Shown here one piece after another: positions 1 to 9,407 of a DNA stretch of 35,196 nucleotides. Origin of the DNA: Chthoniobacteraceae bacterium. GTDB lineage: Bacteria > Verrucomicrobiota > Verrucomicrobiia > Chthoniobacterales > Chthoniobacteraceae. The stretch lies in contig CANFNA010000013.1 in the NCBI GenBank assembly GCA_947448395.1, forward strand, positions 1 to 35,196, written 5' to 3'. How positions within the stretch are numbered: position 1 is the first letter of the stretch; the number at the start of each line of letters is the position of its first letter. Made by a program: the position numbers and the translations under genes. The notes beneath the pieces are model-generated. The model did no database searches, was not told the DNA's origin, and saw nothing but the letters and a program-made list of their open reading frames with translations.

Positions 1-1566
1 GTTGCTGGAGGCATTACGGAAATCTCGCCGAAAACTGGGCGCAGCTTTGCTGGCACCTATGACGGATTGCTTACCATTGCTTGCCCGTGGGATTCTTCAG
101 ACAATGCTCTGGCTGTGGATCCGACTGGGATTCGTGGGATTGTCAGGGCGACGGTGACGGCGACCAACACCGTGTCCGGATTGATCACGGTGGAAGGGGA
201 GAAGCTCACGTTCAACAGTGTGTTGGATGCGAACGGCCAAGCCACTCTAGCATTGAGATTCCGCAACGTTGCGCTGAAGGGGACTATTCAACTCAACAGT
301 GACGATGGCTCCACGGACGCAGGCCTGAAATTTATTTTGGGGGATGCAAACACGCCTGTGACGGTGAAGAAACCGACGACTCTGGCGACGGGCGCGTCAT
401 TGGTAGACGATAAGCAGATCCTCTACTCGATGGCTGCTGGTCGAAGCGCTATAGGCTTGCCGGCTTCCGTTTACACGGCGGCAATCTGTGGCGGTCGCGA
501 CGTCTCAGACTGGAACACTCTCGGTGGGGGTGGTTGCTTGAATATCCGCGTGCTTCAGACGGGCGTGGTGCTCTACGGCTTCCTAGGCAACGGTTCTCCG
601 TTTACTTACACCAGTGCTCCGGGAGCCAAGTGGCCGGATGATGGCGGTGCGGCATGGGATGCGATTTCTGCGGGCGACGAGTCCGTCGCTCCAACACTTG
701 CAAAGGATGCGATGGATGAAGTGCTGATGCGTCAGACAGGAAGTCTCGCGCTTCCGATTTACACGTCCTCGCTCACTAGCTCTACGCCGTGGTATCAGCC
801 CCTAATCGGGTCGATGGTTTTCTCAAGTCGTGGGGTGATCGGGTCGTTGAACGTGTTGGATGTCACAGGTCTTCAGAGCGTGACTGCCAAGTACGCGGTG
901 AAACACCACCTGGTTCGCGGTTTTGAGTACAATACCGGCGTTTCTGCAACTGGAACCGTTGTTGCTGCCCCATTTGATTCCGAGCAAGGCCCTGCAGCCT
1001 TGTACGCCGTCGAAACGTATAAGCCTCCAGGTTACAATGGCGGCGGGTCGGATGGCGCAGGTCTAGCGATTGACACCCTTACCATGCAGACATCGGGGGC
1101 GAATGGAGGGGGTTCCTACTTCATGCACCGAGTTGCCGACAGCGCCACCGAGCCATCCGCCAACGATTATCCTTACGTTGTTGGAAGTGTGACGAAGTAC
1201 TGGATCAGCACTTCAAACACTCCTGGCATTACGGCTCTCCGTTGGCTTTCGACCAGCGGAACCACCAGTGGGAACCCTGACACGGGGCTGTTCTCCACCA
1301 GCTTCACCGAGTTCAACCCATTGTTTGCGAAGAGTATATTGGCTACCTCCGATGCAGCTGTTCGCGTCTACGGAGTGGTTCTCCAGGGTGCAAGCGGTAT
1401 CATTAGCCCCGATGGACTTGTTCCGGGTGGTTACGGCTTCTTGATTCGAGGATCGGGACTGACTGGTTCGCACGTCTTGGGTACGATGGCCTATCCTTCC
1501 GTTAATCTCGGGGGGGCGAATACGCCGATCTACCGGAGCGAAGCTATCCAGCTCCTCTCGAAGTAG
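1..1566 (+). CDS. Secreted beta-sandwich repeat protein, C-terminal part (5' end outside window)
   Basis: The frame is open from base 1 and ends at TAG 1564-1566, so only the last 521 residues are present; an internal TTG at 67 is not a convincing start. The visible part contains a module starting G-T-Y-D-G-L-L, then alternating hydrophobic strands rich in Gly, Thr and Val (VSGLITVEGEKL), then a second module with GVVLYGFLGNG and a closing stretch with VYGVVLQGASG and YGFLIRGSG. This layout is typical of large secreted or surface proteins of Verrucomicrobiota with Ig-like or autotransporter-like passenger domains. No catalytic motif, membrane anchor or sorting signal is visible at the C-terminus. 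The role may be surface adhesion or glycan binding, but that is inference. The MFS gene starts 119 bp downstream on the same strand. Confidence 0.7.
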   Translation, partial: VAGGITEISPKTGRSFAGTYDGLLTIACPWDSSDNALAVDPTGIRGIVRATVTATNTVSGLITVEGEKLTFNSVLDANGQATLALRFRNVALKGTIQLNSDDGSTDAGLKFILGDANTPVTVKKPTTLATGASLVDDKQILYSMAAGRSAIGLPASVYTAAICGGRDVSDWNTLGGGGCLNIRVLQTGVVLYGFLGNGSPFTYTSAPGAKWPDDGGAAWDAISAGDESVAPTLAKDAMDEVLMRQTGSLALPIYTSSLTSSTPWYQPLIGSMVFSSRGVIGSLNVLDVTGLQSVTAKYAVKHHLVRGFEYNTGVSATGTVVAAPFDSEQGPAALYAVETYKPPGYNGGGSDGAGLAIDTLTMQTSGANGGGSYFMHRVADSATEPSANDYPYVVGSVTKYWISTSNTPGITALRWLSTSGTTSGNPDTGLFSTSFTEFNPLFAKSILATSDAAVRVYGVVLQGASGIISPDGLVPGGYGFLIRGSGLTGSHVLGTMAYPSVNLGGANTPIYRSEAIQLLSK

Positions 1567-1618
1567 AGTATGCGTGAGGTTCTGCACTTGGGGATTGCCT
1601 TAAAACAGCAATTTCCAA

Positions 1619-1636
1619 GCGGGTTTCCCAGCCCGC
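1619..1636 (+). terminator. Possible weak terminator hairpin
   Basis: A 6-bp stem, gcgggt paired with gcccgc (the last pair is T-G), encloses a 6-base loop about 55 bp after the stop of the beta-sandwich protein. It is not followed by a T-run, so a role as an intrinsic terminator is uncertain. Confidence 0.25.
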
Positions 1637-1685
1637 GCAATCAGATTGATTCGAGCGGAAGTCCTAGAGGAGACTAGACCCCAGC

Positions 1686-2930
1686 ATGTCTCCCTCTCGT
1701 TCCCCGATTTCGATCATTTTTTTGACGGTCCTTATCAGCATGGTTGGCTTTGGGATCGTGATCCCGGTTTTGCCGGTGTATGCGAAGCAGGAGCCTTTTC
1801 TAATGACTCCCTCCCAGCTCGGTTGGTTGGTTGGAATTTTCTCCCTAGTGCAGCTCGTAGCGGCGCCTCTTTTTGGGAAGCTCTCGGACAAGATTGGTCG
1901 AAAGCCGGTGCTGTTGATCAGCGTGATTGGGACGGCCATTGGCTTTTTCATCATTGGGAAAGCGGAGGCGACTTGGATGCTGTTTTTAGGGCGTATTATC
2001 GATGGGGCCAGTGGTGGAAATATCGCGACGGCTCAAGCCTGCGTGGCCGACGTGACGCCTCCAGAAGGTCGTTCGCGAGCCATGGGCATCATTGGTGCGG
2101 CGTTTGGTCTAGGGTTTATTGCAGGCCCGGCTCTCGGTGGTGTTCTGGCGGTCTATTCGCACGCTGCACCATTTTATTTTGCTGGGGCTCTTTCAGTGGT
2201 GAACGTGCTGCTCATCTGGGCGCGTTTGCCGGAGACCTATCCTGCGGAGAAACGGAATGGGGATGCAGCTCAGGTTTCGCTGGGGGAAGTGTTTTCTGGG
2301 AGCCAAGGGCCATTCATTCTTTTCCTGATTTTAGCGTCCCTGCTTTCGACAACGGGCTTCGCCTTTATCCACGTTTTGTTCGCCCTATTTTGCGGTGATC
2401 GTTTCCAATGGACGCTCCGTGAGACGAGCTATGCGTTTGCCTACGTCGGTCTGCTGGCGGTTTTTGTGCAAGGAGGACTGTTGCGTCGTTTGTTGAAGCG
2501 AAATATAGAGAAGCAACTAGCGCTGGCTGGGGCGTTTCTTCTCGCCGTGAGTCTCTACTGGCTACCCCGTGTGAGCGGCGTGGGTGCTTTCATGGGCAGT
2601 TGTGCTCTGATGGCATTGGGTAATGGACTTCTGACTCCGACACTTGCTGGGATGGGCTCACGTTACGTATCTGGCAGCGCGCAAGGACGCTTGATGGGCA
2701 TCATGTCTTCCGCAGGAAGTCTCGCGCGGTTTCTCGGGCCGGCTCTTGCGGTCATTGCGTTTCCAAAAAACTTCTCAGAAATACCGCGTCCGCTCACGGG
2801 TGCGATCGGCGAACAGATTTCAGCATCCTACGAACATGCTTTTTCGCTCGGCGCGTTGCTGGTTGCGGCCTCGCTAGTGTGCATCGTTCTTCTCAAAACG
2901 CCTGCTTTGCCCGAAGCACCAAGCCGGTAG
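1686..2930 (+). CDS. MFS transporter, TetA-like drug:H+ antiporter family (DHA1)
   Basis: A 414-residue inner-membrane protein with about twelve hydrophobic segments, the usual MFS size. The first helix carries GFGIVIPVLPVY. The loop between helices 2 and 3 carries the MFS motif A (GKLSDKIGRKPV, about residues 64-75). Helix 5 carries the antiporter motif C (GLGFIAGPALGG), which is diagnostic of the DHA1 drug/H+ antiporters that include TetA. It probably exports a small hydrophobic compound or drug in exchange for protons; the substrate cannot be read from sequence. The start is the ATG at 1686, placed directly before the first hydrophobic segment. It stands alone: it is preceded by a 119-bp gap and faces the AEC permease gene, with 41 bp between the two stops. 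There is no neighbouring TetR-type regulator. Confidence 0.9.
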   Translation: MSPSRSPISIIFLTVLISMVGFGIVIPVLPVYAKQEPFLMTPSQLGWLVGIFSLVQLVAAPLFGKLSDKIGRKPVLLISVIGTAIGFFIIGKAEATWMLFLGRIIDGASGGNIATAQACVADVTPPEGRSRAMGIIGAAFGLGFIAGPALGGVLAVYSHAAPFYFAGALSVVNVLLIWARLPETYPAEKRNGDAAQVSLGEVFSGSQGPFILFLILASLLSTTGFAFIHVLFALFCGDRFQWTLRETSYAFAYVGLLAVFVQGGLLRRLLKRNIEKQLALAGAFLLAVSLYWLPRVSGVGAFMGSCALMALGNGLLTPTLAGMGSRYVSGSAQGRLMGIMSSAGSLARFLGPALAVIAFPKNFSEIPRPLTGAIGEQISASYEHAFSLGALLVAASLVCIVLLKTPALPEAPSR

Positions 2931-2971
2931 TCGTGGCGCTTCCAGCTTCGCATGCCTTCGATGGATCCGAT

Positions 2972-3907
2972 TCAAAATAGGGCCACAATTTCTGGGACCC
3001 GAAGTAGCGCGATGATGCATGTGACCGTAAACATGCTTGCTAGCGTGGAGTAAAAAACGGCGGCGGCTGCAAACTGAGAGTCCGCCTTAAATTCATGCGC
3101 AAGAAGCGCTGTATTGATTGCCGTCGGAAATGCGGCGCTGACGATCATCACAATGGCTTCCTCGCCATGAAACCCGAACCATCCGCAAAGCATCGCGGCA
3201 AGCCCTGGACCGCCAAAGAGACGTATTCCTAGGGCCCAAGAAAGACGGGCGGGACTTTGCTGGACCCGTGTTTTGGAAAGTTGTGCACCCAAGGTCACGA
3301 GAGCGAGCCCCACTAGTCCGTGGTGCAAATAATCCAATGGAACCCAAAGCCAACGCCACTGGGTGACAGGCACCTCAAAACAGCGCACCAGCAACGCTGC
3401 TGCGACGGCCCACAAGGACACTTGCCGGAACATCGGTAGCAGAGCGCGCCAGCCTCGGACCTGCGTGGAGGACGCTAGAAAAAGTCCGACGGTAAAGGTG
3501 CAGATATTTTGCGTCAGGAGAACGAATACCTGCAGAAGCGGCCCTGTTTGCGGAAAGGCGAGCGCCATGAGAGGAACGCCGTAATTACCGGAGTTGTAGA
3601 ACATCGTCGCCAATTGAAGGCCGCGCGTCTGAGTGCGTTCGTAACCGAACAGTGTGGAGACCAGCGCGCTCAGCAGAAACATGCTGGCGAGAATGCTTGC
3701 GGTAAACAGCATGACTCGGAGCGCAAAGCCGGCCTGTAGCGAAGAGCTCACCACCTCGTGGAAGATAAAAGCAGGAACGAACAGATAGATGTTCAGTTTC
3801 ACCAGCGTGTTCAAATCCATGCGGCAGCGGCGATCCAGCACCCAGCCAAATCCGACGAGAACGAGGATGGGCAGCAGGACTTGGCTGAAGACATTCCAGA
3901 GGAGCAT
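2972..3907 (-). CDS. AEC-family permease (auxin efflux carrier-like)
   Basis: A predicted inner-membrane carrier of 311 residues with about ten hydrophobic helices. Family hallmarks are the N-terminal LVLVGFGWVLDRR followed by LNIYLFVPAFIF, and the central MFYNSGNYGVPLMALAF, matching the N-x-G-x-x-G-x-P motif of AEC proteins. Bacterial members export or import carboxylates such as malate; the substrate here is unknown. The frame extends upstream to an ATG at 4027, but that extension is polar and unlike the family, so I chose the ATG at 3907, which places helix 1 a few residues from the N-terminus and gives the normal family length. The ATG at 3943 is a second choice. No clear Shine-Dalgarno sequence is visible. 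It is divergent from the chemoreceptor gene. Confidence 0.85.
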   Translation of the reverse strand: MLLWNVFSQVLLPILVLVGFGWVLDRRCRMDLNTLVKLNIYLFVPAFIFHEVVSSSLQAGFALRVMLFTASILASMFLLSALVSTLFGYERTQTRGLQLATMFYNSGNYGVPLMALAFPQTGPLLQVFVLLTQNICTFTVGLFLASSTQVRGWRALLPMFRQVSLWAVAAALLVRCFEVPVTQWRWLWVPLDYLHHGLVGLALVTLGAQLSKTRVQQSPARLSWALGIRLFGGPGLAAMLCGWFGFHGEEAIVMIVSAAFPTAINTALLAHEFKADSQFAAAAVFYSTLASMFTVTCIIALLRVPEIVALF

Positions 3908-4078
3908 GGGAGCGGCAATCGTTGTGCGAATGCCTTCAATCATCTCATGGTTTCGCTTGCTGCAAGAAGCTCCATTTCGCTCCAGGACGCCTTCCCCCGT
4001 GACTGGACCGGATTGAAAGCTTGTCATTTTAGCATGGCGCCTGTGGCATAAAGAGAAGCACTTCTCCGAATTTCCATC

Positions 4079-5566
4079 ATGCGGTTAACCATCCCACACA
4101 AGGTCCTAACGGTTGCGGCTGCAGCCATCATCCTTATGCTCATCTCCGCCGGCATGAGCTACAACCTGGTCAAACAGGCAGCGGATGCGAATGACGAGGC
4201 GATCCGCGGCGCAAAACTCCTCCGTGCCAGTATGACCGTGGACATGATGCATGACGGATTGCGAGCCTGTGTCTTCGGCGCTCTTAGCAACAATGGAACG
4301 CCACAGGAGCGAAAATCCGAAGTGCGCGAGATGGCGGAAAAGATGCGAAAATCGATCGCATCACTGAAAGCGGCGAAATTGGAAGGTCCAGAACAGGATG
4401 CAATAGCAGCATCTTCACCGATTGTGGATCTGTATACCAAGGAAGCGGTGGAAATCGTGGATCTGCTCAGCGCCTCGAGTCCCGCAGACGCTTCAAAGTT
4501 GGCGCCTCGCGTTGAGGCGTTTTTAGAGGTCTTTGAAAAGCTTGAGAAAACGTTAGAGGAGCAAGGGACCTTGCTTGAGGAGCATGCAGCAGCAGCTTCG
4601 GATGATTCCACAACGCACATTCGCGCGATTATCAAGGCTTTGTTGACTATGTTGCCGATCACCGTCTTGTTGCTGGTTGCTTTGGCAATGTGGGTGGCAC
4701 GTTCCATTCCTAAGCCGTTTATTGAGGTGATCAAAAAATTGCAGGAAGCGGCAGAGGTTAATTCCAGTGGGAGCGCATCGGTCGCATCGCTGGCTTCAAG
4801 CATCGCGCAGGGCGCTTCTGAGCAGGCAAGTGGGCTGCAATCCGCGAGCGCGGGTATGGAGAGGATCACCGAGGGCGCGCGTCATGGGGTTGAGTTGGCC
4901 GGTAAAGTGGATGTGCTGGCCGAAGGGGTTTGCCGCGAGGCAGAAGAAGGTAAAGAGCTGGCGCGCCAGATTTCGGAAAGCATCCGATCCCGTGTTGATT
5001 CTCTGAAAAGCGCAATGGCTGAGATTTCAAATACCACGCAGGAGACCAGTCGAGTGGCCGGCACCATTAGTGAGATCGCATTTCAAACGAACCTGCTGGC
5101 CTTGAATGCTGCTGTTGAGGCAGCGCGCGCGGGCGAAGCAGGCGCTGGATTTGCCGTAGTTGCGGATGAGGTGCGGAGTCTCGCGCAGCGAAGTGCTGCT
5201 GAAGTGCGGTCGACCAAGCAATTGACGCAACGCGGTCGCGAGGCAACGGAGCGAGCGGCTCAGGCTGTGGCGGCGCTCAACGAGGATGCGGAGATGAGTA
5301 TTGAGCAGAAACTTCCGGAGTCATTCTCCTCGATTTCGCAAGCAGCGCATCAAGTGAGTGAAGCGATGAAACGGTTAAACTCCTCTGCGAACGAACAGAA
5401 CGCCTCCATTGAATCGATCGCTCAGGCCATAGGACAAATTGATCAAGTGACCCGTTCAAATGCCGCAGATGCTGAAAATAGTGCAGCATCTGCGGAGGAG
5501 CTAAGCGGTCAAGTTGAGACTATAGCCGCAAGTATTGAAGAACTTGGAAGGTTGGTCCGCGGCTGA
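4079..5566 (+). CDS. Methyl-accepting chemotaxis protein
   Basis: A 495-residue transmembrane chemoreceptor. Residues about 9-29 form the first membrane helix, about 30-187 the periplasmic helical sensor (four-helix-bundle-like, rich in Ala, Glu and Lys), and about 188-207 the second membrane helix. A short linker follows, then a long cytoplasmic coiled coil. The signalling hairpin tip is clearly present at about 332-373, with [19 protein letters not shown] followed by [16 protein letters not shown], the region that binds CheA and CheW. A canonical HAMP domain is not obvious. The C-terminus ends EELGRLVRG and lacks a CheR-tethering pentapeptide. No che genes are nearby, so it must feed an array encoded elsewhere. 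A strong inverted repeat overlaps the stop codon. Confidence 0.95.
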   Translation: MRLTIPHKVLTVAAAAIILMLISAGMSYNLVKQAADANDEAIRGAKLLRASMTVDMMHDGLRACVFGALSNNGTPQERKSEVREMAEKMRKSIASLKAAKLEGPEQDAIAASSPIVDLYTKEAVEIVDLLSASSPADASKLAPRVEAFLEVFEKLEKTLEEQGTLLEEHAAAASDDSTTHIRAIIKALLTMLPITVLLLVALAMWVARSIPKPFIEVIKKLQEAAEVNSSGSASVASLASSIAQGASEQASGLQSASAGMERITEGARHGVELAGKVDVLAEGVCREAEEGKELARQISESIRSRVDSLKSAMAEISNTTQETSRVAGTISEIAFQTNLLALNAAVEAARAGEAGAGFAVVADEVRSLAQRSAAEVRSTKQLTQRGREATERAAQAVAALNEDAEMSIEQKLPESFSSISQAAHQVSEAMKRLNSSANEQNASIESIAQAIGQIDQVTRSNAADAENSAASAEELSGQVETIAASIEELGRLVRG

Positions 5567-5590
5567 TCCAAGGGCTGGAATTCAGCCGCG
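5558..5590. terminator. Hairpin between convergent chemoreceptor and fabV genes
   Basis: A perfect 9-bp inverted repeat (cgcggctga and tcagccgcg) encloses 15 bases that can add a further 4-bp inner stem (tcca/tgga, with a small bulge). The left arm includes the chemoreceptor stop codon. No T-tract follows immediately on either strand. It lies between two converging genes, so it may end transcription in both directions or protect 3' ends. Confidence 0.45.
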
Positions 5591-5670
5591 TGATTGAACA
5601 ACGCTCGTGCTGTTTTGGCCTTTGCTCAAAAGCGTCGCTGAGCTGATTGGGGACTCAGGCGGTTAGGAGG

Positions 5671-6867
5671 TTAGGCGGAAGCGCAAGGCAATGGAACTGC
5701 GGGGTCCACCTCCGCGTCATAGGCGATTCCTGGAAGGCCGAAACCAAACAATCGGAGAAATTCTTCACGGTAACCGACGATGTCTGAGATTTGCGGTAGG
5801 TTCTCCGTTGTGACGGAAGGCCAGAGGGCCGCAACGGCCGCTTGAATCTCAGGGCGCATTTCCCAGTCGTCGATCCGAATGCGGCCTGCATCATCCAGTT
5901 GGGGCGATGCACCGTTATAGAGCCGCTCTGCAAATAACCGCTGTACCTGCTCGATGCACCCTTCGTGCAGACCGCGCTCTTTCATGATCTTGTAAAGGAG
6001 TGAAATGTACAGAGGGACGACGGGAATGGCGCTGCTGGCTTGCGTGACCAGTGCCTTATTGACGGAGACATACGCCGCGCCGCCCAGACCGGAGAGGCTG
6101 TTGTGAATGCGCTTTGCGCTCGCTTCTAGGTCTTCCTTGGCGCGGCCAATGGTGCCATTCCGATAGATCGCCCAAGTGAGATCCGGCCCGATGTAGGAAT
6201 AAGCCACGGTCTTTGCCCCAGGCGCGAGCACCCCAGCCTCTGAAAGCGCAGAAATCCACATTTCCCAATCCTCTCCGCCCATCACAGAAACAGTATCTGC
6301 GATTTCCTGTTCGTTTGCCGGCTCGATGGAGATGTCGCTGACGACGCCTCGATCGGTGTCCACCGTTTTCGCTGTGAAAGAAGATCCGATTGGCTTCAGA
6401 ACAGATTTGCAGGTGACTCCCGTCGTAGGATGCGTCCGGCGCGGAGAGGCTAGACTGTAAACCACTAAGTCGACGGTGCCGAGGTCTTCGCGAATGGTTT
6501 CGATGGTCTGTTGCTTGATCGCTTCAGAGTAGGCGTCGCCGTTGATACTTTTTGCGTACAGTCCCTTTGCGTGAGCTGCCTTTTCAAAGGCGCAGCTGTT
6601 ATACCAGCCGGCGCTGGCGGGTTTTCCGTTTTCCGACGGGCGCTCAAAGAAGATCCCCAAGGTTGCTGCACCGCCAGCGAAGGCTGGCACAATTCGTGAA
6701 GCGAGGCCGTATCCGGTAGATGCACCAATGACCAAAACGCGCTTGGGCATCCCCGAAGGGCTGCCCTTGTGCTGGACGTAGTCGATTTGCTGTTGGATAT
6801 GCGCTGCACAGCCTGTCGGATGGGCTGTCACGCAGATGAAGCCGCGGACCTTGGGTTGGATAATCAT
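5671..6867 (-). CDS. fabV: FabV-type enoyl-[ACP] reductase / trans-2-enoyl-CoA reductase (NADH)
   Basis: This cytoplasmic enzyme reduces the trans-2 double bond of enoyl-ACP (or enoyl-CoA) with NADH, the last step of the type II fatty acid elongation cycle. At 398 residues it matches the FabV/TER family length and opens with the family start [17 protein letters not shown]. The cofactor-binding motif GASTGYG lies at 48-54. The FabV-specific active site Tyr-(x)8-Lys is present as Y235 and K244 within [11 protein letters not shown], the same numbers as in characterised FabV proteins. FabV enzymes are known for low triclosan sensitivity compared with FabI. The start is the ATG at 6867. A HAD phosphatase gene follows on the same strand 254 bp upstream of it, so co-transcription is not certain. 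No fab genes are adjacent. Confidence 0.95.
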   Translation of the reverse strand: MIIQPKVRGFICVTAHPTGCAAHIQQQIDYVQHKGSPSGMPKRVLVIGASTGYGLASRIVPAFAGGAATLGIFFERPSENGKPASAGWYNSCAFEKAAHAKGLYAKSINGDAYSEAIKQQTIETIREDLGTVDLVVYSLASPRRTHPTTGVTCKSVLKPIGSSFTAKTVDTDRGVVSDISIEPANEQEIADTVSVMGGEDWEMWISALSEAGVLAPGAKTVAYSYIGPDLTWAIYRNGTIGRAKEDLEASAKRIHNSLSGLGGAAYVSVNKALVTQASSAIPVVPLYISLLYKIMKERGLHEGCIEQVQRLFAERLYNGASPQLDDAGRIRIDDWEMRPEIQAAVAALWPSVTTENLPQISDIVGYREEFLRLFGFGLPGIAYDAEVDPAVPLPCASA

Positions 6868-6946
6868 GGGAACGATAGAGTTTATAGGATCGTCATCTGC
6901 GAATCGAGGACGAGATGTCGGTGGCAGGATTTCTTTGGATAAACAG

Positions 6947-7612
6947 TCACCACTCTGCTTGCAGTGAGCGTAATGAGACGTCGGATAGCGAATTCACGCG
7001 CTTCCAAGCATTCTGAAAGTCGAGATGGCGGGTCATCGGGCTTGGGGCGGCGATACAACGCATCCCAGCAGCCATTGAGGCGTGGAGGCCGTTGAGCGAG
7101 TCTTCAAAAATGAGAACATCCAACGGCCCCGTTTGGAGATTATCGGCAGCATGCATGAAGAGACTGGGGTCGGGTTTCACTTTGCCGGTGTCATCGACTG
7201 TCGAGATATGTTCGAAGTACGAGCCGAGGTTCAGTCGCTGCATCCACATCTGAATCCATGTGCGCGTGCTGCTGCTTGCAATTGCGGTCCGGAGCCCGAG
7301 GGCACGCGCTTCCTCGAGTCGTTCCTTAACTCCAGGGAGAGGTTTTAACTCCAAGCCGAGAGCGATTTCGCGTTCACGGCGCCGTGCTTCAAGCGTCGGC
7401 CAATCAAAGGATTTGCCGGTTCTCGCTTCGAGATCGCGCCGCGGATCGTAAGCCGTTTCAAAGTTAGTCCCCACAACCAACGCATACTGCTCGATGCTTA
7501 ATGCCTGACCGTGGCATTCGAATATCTCATTCCATGTCCGGTAGCCGATGCTCTCGGTATCGACGACTAACCCATCGAAATCAAAAATGACTGCACGCAG
7601 AGAGGATACCAT
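6947..7612 (-). CDS. HAD-superfamily phosphatase, beta-phosphoglucomutase-like subclass
   Basis: A 221-residue cytoplasmic hydrolase with all four HAD motifs: DFDG near residues 11-14 (nucleophile D11, acid D13), the Ser/Thr motif IASSST, the lysine in VKPDP, and the acidic pair in FEDSLNG. A helical cap between motifs I and II (GYRTWNEIF onward) places it with the PGMB and phosphoglycolate phosphatase-like C1 cap group. The substrate is probably a small phosphorylated sugar; it cannot be specified. The frame is open to an ATG at 7714, but the extra 34 residues are not family-like, so the ATG at 7612, six codons before the hydrophobic strand leading to DFDG, is preferred. It is transcribed in the same direction as the genes on both sides, with 79-151 bp gaps. 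Confidence 0.85.
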   Translation of the reverse strand: MVSSLRAVIFDFDGLVVDTESIGYRTWNEIFECHGQALSIEQYALVVGTNFETAYDPRRDLEARTGKSFDWPTLEARRREREIALGLELKPLPGVKERLEEARALGLRTAIASSSTRTWIQMWMQRLNLGSYFEHISTVDDTGKVKPDPSLFMHAADNLQTGPLDVLIFEDSLNGLHASMAAGMRCIAAPSPMTRHLDFQNAWKRVNSLSDVSLRSLQAEW

Positions 7613-7763
7613 AGATGTAATGGGGCGGAGGAGAAGGAGGGCGCGCGTCATCCCTACGTGGCTTGGAAATTGGGGGAAAGCGTGAAAAACCGGGATCCTC
7701 TTATGGGTCGGCATTCTTGGGCTGGATCCTTTCCGCTATGACGCAAGGCCTGCCATTCCACGT

Positions 7764-9164
7764 TCAAGAGTGGTTGGAGGAGGCGCTGAGCGGTCCCCTT
7801 TTTGAGGTAAAAAAATAGGCGCCACCGCCGATCAGTGCCGTGATGAAGATGACACCCCAACGAGTGAAGCGTGTTTGAATATCGCGCTCAATCTCCGCGC
7901 ACCGAGCGGTCAGTTCCACTTGTTTGTCTTCGAGCAACCGATGCCTTTCCCACGCGGCCAGCCACTTTGGCAGATCCATTAGCTTTCCAGAGCTGGTGAA
8001 ACCGTCCACCAGCAGAGAAAGTGGGCGTTGGTGCGTGGTGTGGATCCCATCGGGAAGGCCTTTTACGCGGGCTCCTAACGCTAAGTTTCGATCTCCGGAG
8101 AACACTTCAACCTCAGAAAGCCCAAAGCGATTGTTCATACCCTCGAAAGCTTCAACAAGGCTCACTCTGATATAGTGAGCCGGTTGATCCCCTGCCGGTA
8201 AAATGACTGGGTTATCTCCGGGATTTGGCATCGGACTGCTGATGAAGGAGGAGATTTCTTTAGACTCAGAGAAGTCTTCCTCATTGCTCAACGTGACCTT
8301 GAATCGTTTTGGAAAAGCCCATCCAGCGATGTGAGACCCAATTCTCGCGTGGATAGGATGAATGCGCACTTCTTGAACGGGAATAGACTTTCCAAGGTCG
8401 ATTTCCACGAACGCCGGCGAACCATCGGCTGCAGAGCTGCTGTAGAGGCCGTCGTAGGGCAGCAAATTTTGTTCAATCGGAGGTCCTAGAGCCGATTGGC
8501 CGTCTGTCAGGAAAGAAAGGCTCCAGCGGCCTGGTAGCTCCGTCGTAGCAGACCCAGTAACGGAGCATCCCAAGGCGATGTTTCTGTTTCCTCGGATCAC
8601 CATGACTTCTCCAAGCGAGCAGACGAACTGACCTTTATCATCGGCGAGTTGAGTGAAGGTGATTCGAACGAATCGACCTTGAATGGCCTCCTTCCGAAGT
8701 GTGACGGGGGTAATTCCCGGATTTGGAAAATCCGCTGTCTCGAGCGCAGCCAGCAGCGTGGAATCCTTAAAGTCCGGATTCTCTGCGGTCTCCACGCGGA
8801 ATTGGCGAGGGAAGGCGTAAGCAGGTTCTTCGGAGGAGGCCCAGTCTGCTTGGGTGGGGATGAGCGTTACGGCGTCGATGGGAGTCGAGATACCCAAGTC
8901 GATTTGAACCCAGCTGGGAGCCGTTGGTGGGGTATTGAGCCGAGGATGCAGGTACCCGAGGCGCGGGACGGTTTGGGCACGAAGTAAAGCGGGCAGGTTC
9001 TGCTGTTCTTGGCGAACCTGAAAGAGTTCGGAGACGGCTTCCCTATATTTCTGGCTGAAGCGAACGGCCCAAGGATCGTTTGGGTCCTGTGCACGAGTGG
9101 CGGGCAGGGGTTGAAAAACGACGATTAGCACCAGAGCGAGCAGCGCGGAAAAAGCTCTCGGCAT
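7764..9164 (-). CDS. Membrane-anchored protein with two galactose-binding-like (F5/8C-like) domains; resembles a histidine kinase sensor without its kinase
   Basis: 466 residues from the chosen ATG at 9164, which begins a signal peptide (MPRAFSALLALVLIVVFQPL, cleavage near ATRAQ). A TTG-to-ATG extension to 9269 exists but would bury the signal. Two similar domains follow. Each has a W/F-V-x-IDLG strand (VQIDLGISTPIDAV and VEIDLGKSIPVQEV), an FP(R/K)RF(R/K)V strand, and a closing strand with FVRITF or YIRVSL and SEVEVFSG. These are F5/8 type C hallmarks and suggest carbohydrate binding in the periplasm. Near the C-terminus there is a Trp-rich linker (LPKWLAAWERHRLLEDKQ), a coiled coil, one membrane helix (about 437-454) and only 12 cytoplasmic residues. 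In verrucomicrobial sensor kinases this same order continues into a histidine kinase; here it stops. Sure of the domains, unsure of the role. Confidence 0.75.
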   Translation of the reverse strand: MPRAFSALLALVLIVVFQPLPATRAQDPNDPWAVRFSQKYREAVSELFQVRQEQQNLPALLRAQTVPRLGYLHPRLNTPPTAPSWVQIDLGISTPIDAVTLIPTQADWASSEEPAYAFPRQFRVETAENPDFKDSTLLAALETADFPNPGITPVTLRKEAIQGRFVRITFTQLADDKGQFVCSLGEVMVIRGNRNIALGCSVTGSATTELPGRWSLSFLTDGQSALGPPIEQNLLPYDGLYSSSAADGSPAFVEIDLGKSIPVQEVRIHPIHARIGSHIAGWAFPKRFKVTLSNEEDFSESKEISSFISSPMPNPGDNPVILPAGDQPAHYIRVSLVEAFEGMNNRFGLSEVEVFSGDRNLALGARVKGLPDGIHTTHQRPLSLLVDGFTSSGKLMDLPKWLAAWERHRLLEDKQVELTARCAEIERDIQTRFTRWGVIFITALIGGGAYFFTSKRGPLSASSNHS

Positions 9165-9407
9165 CCTCGTGGGGTGAGTGCGGGAAGTTAGACATCGAGA
9201 AGACATGGGAGAAGAATCGGTGACGAGTGGACGGCCTCCAAAACTCAGCCTGGGAATCATCCATTCCACACTCGATTTGGGGATTCAAGTCTCCGGAGGG
9301 GCAAGCTTGGCCGGAGCGACGGAGATAGAAAAGCAATCCTGCAAACGAAAAGAACGACCGATGGAATCCCTGTTGAATTCGGGGCAAGCAGGGACGAGAA
9401 AGACGGG

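Noticed and set aside
1646-2398. Open frame of 250 codons overlapping the MFS gene in another frame
   Set aside because: Trp, Arg and Gly-rich translation without domain; the MFS frame is unmistakable.
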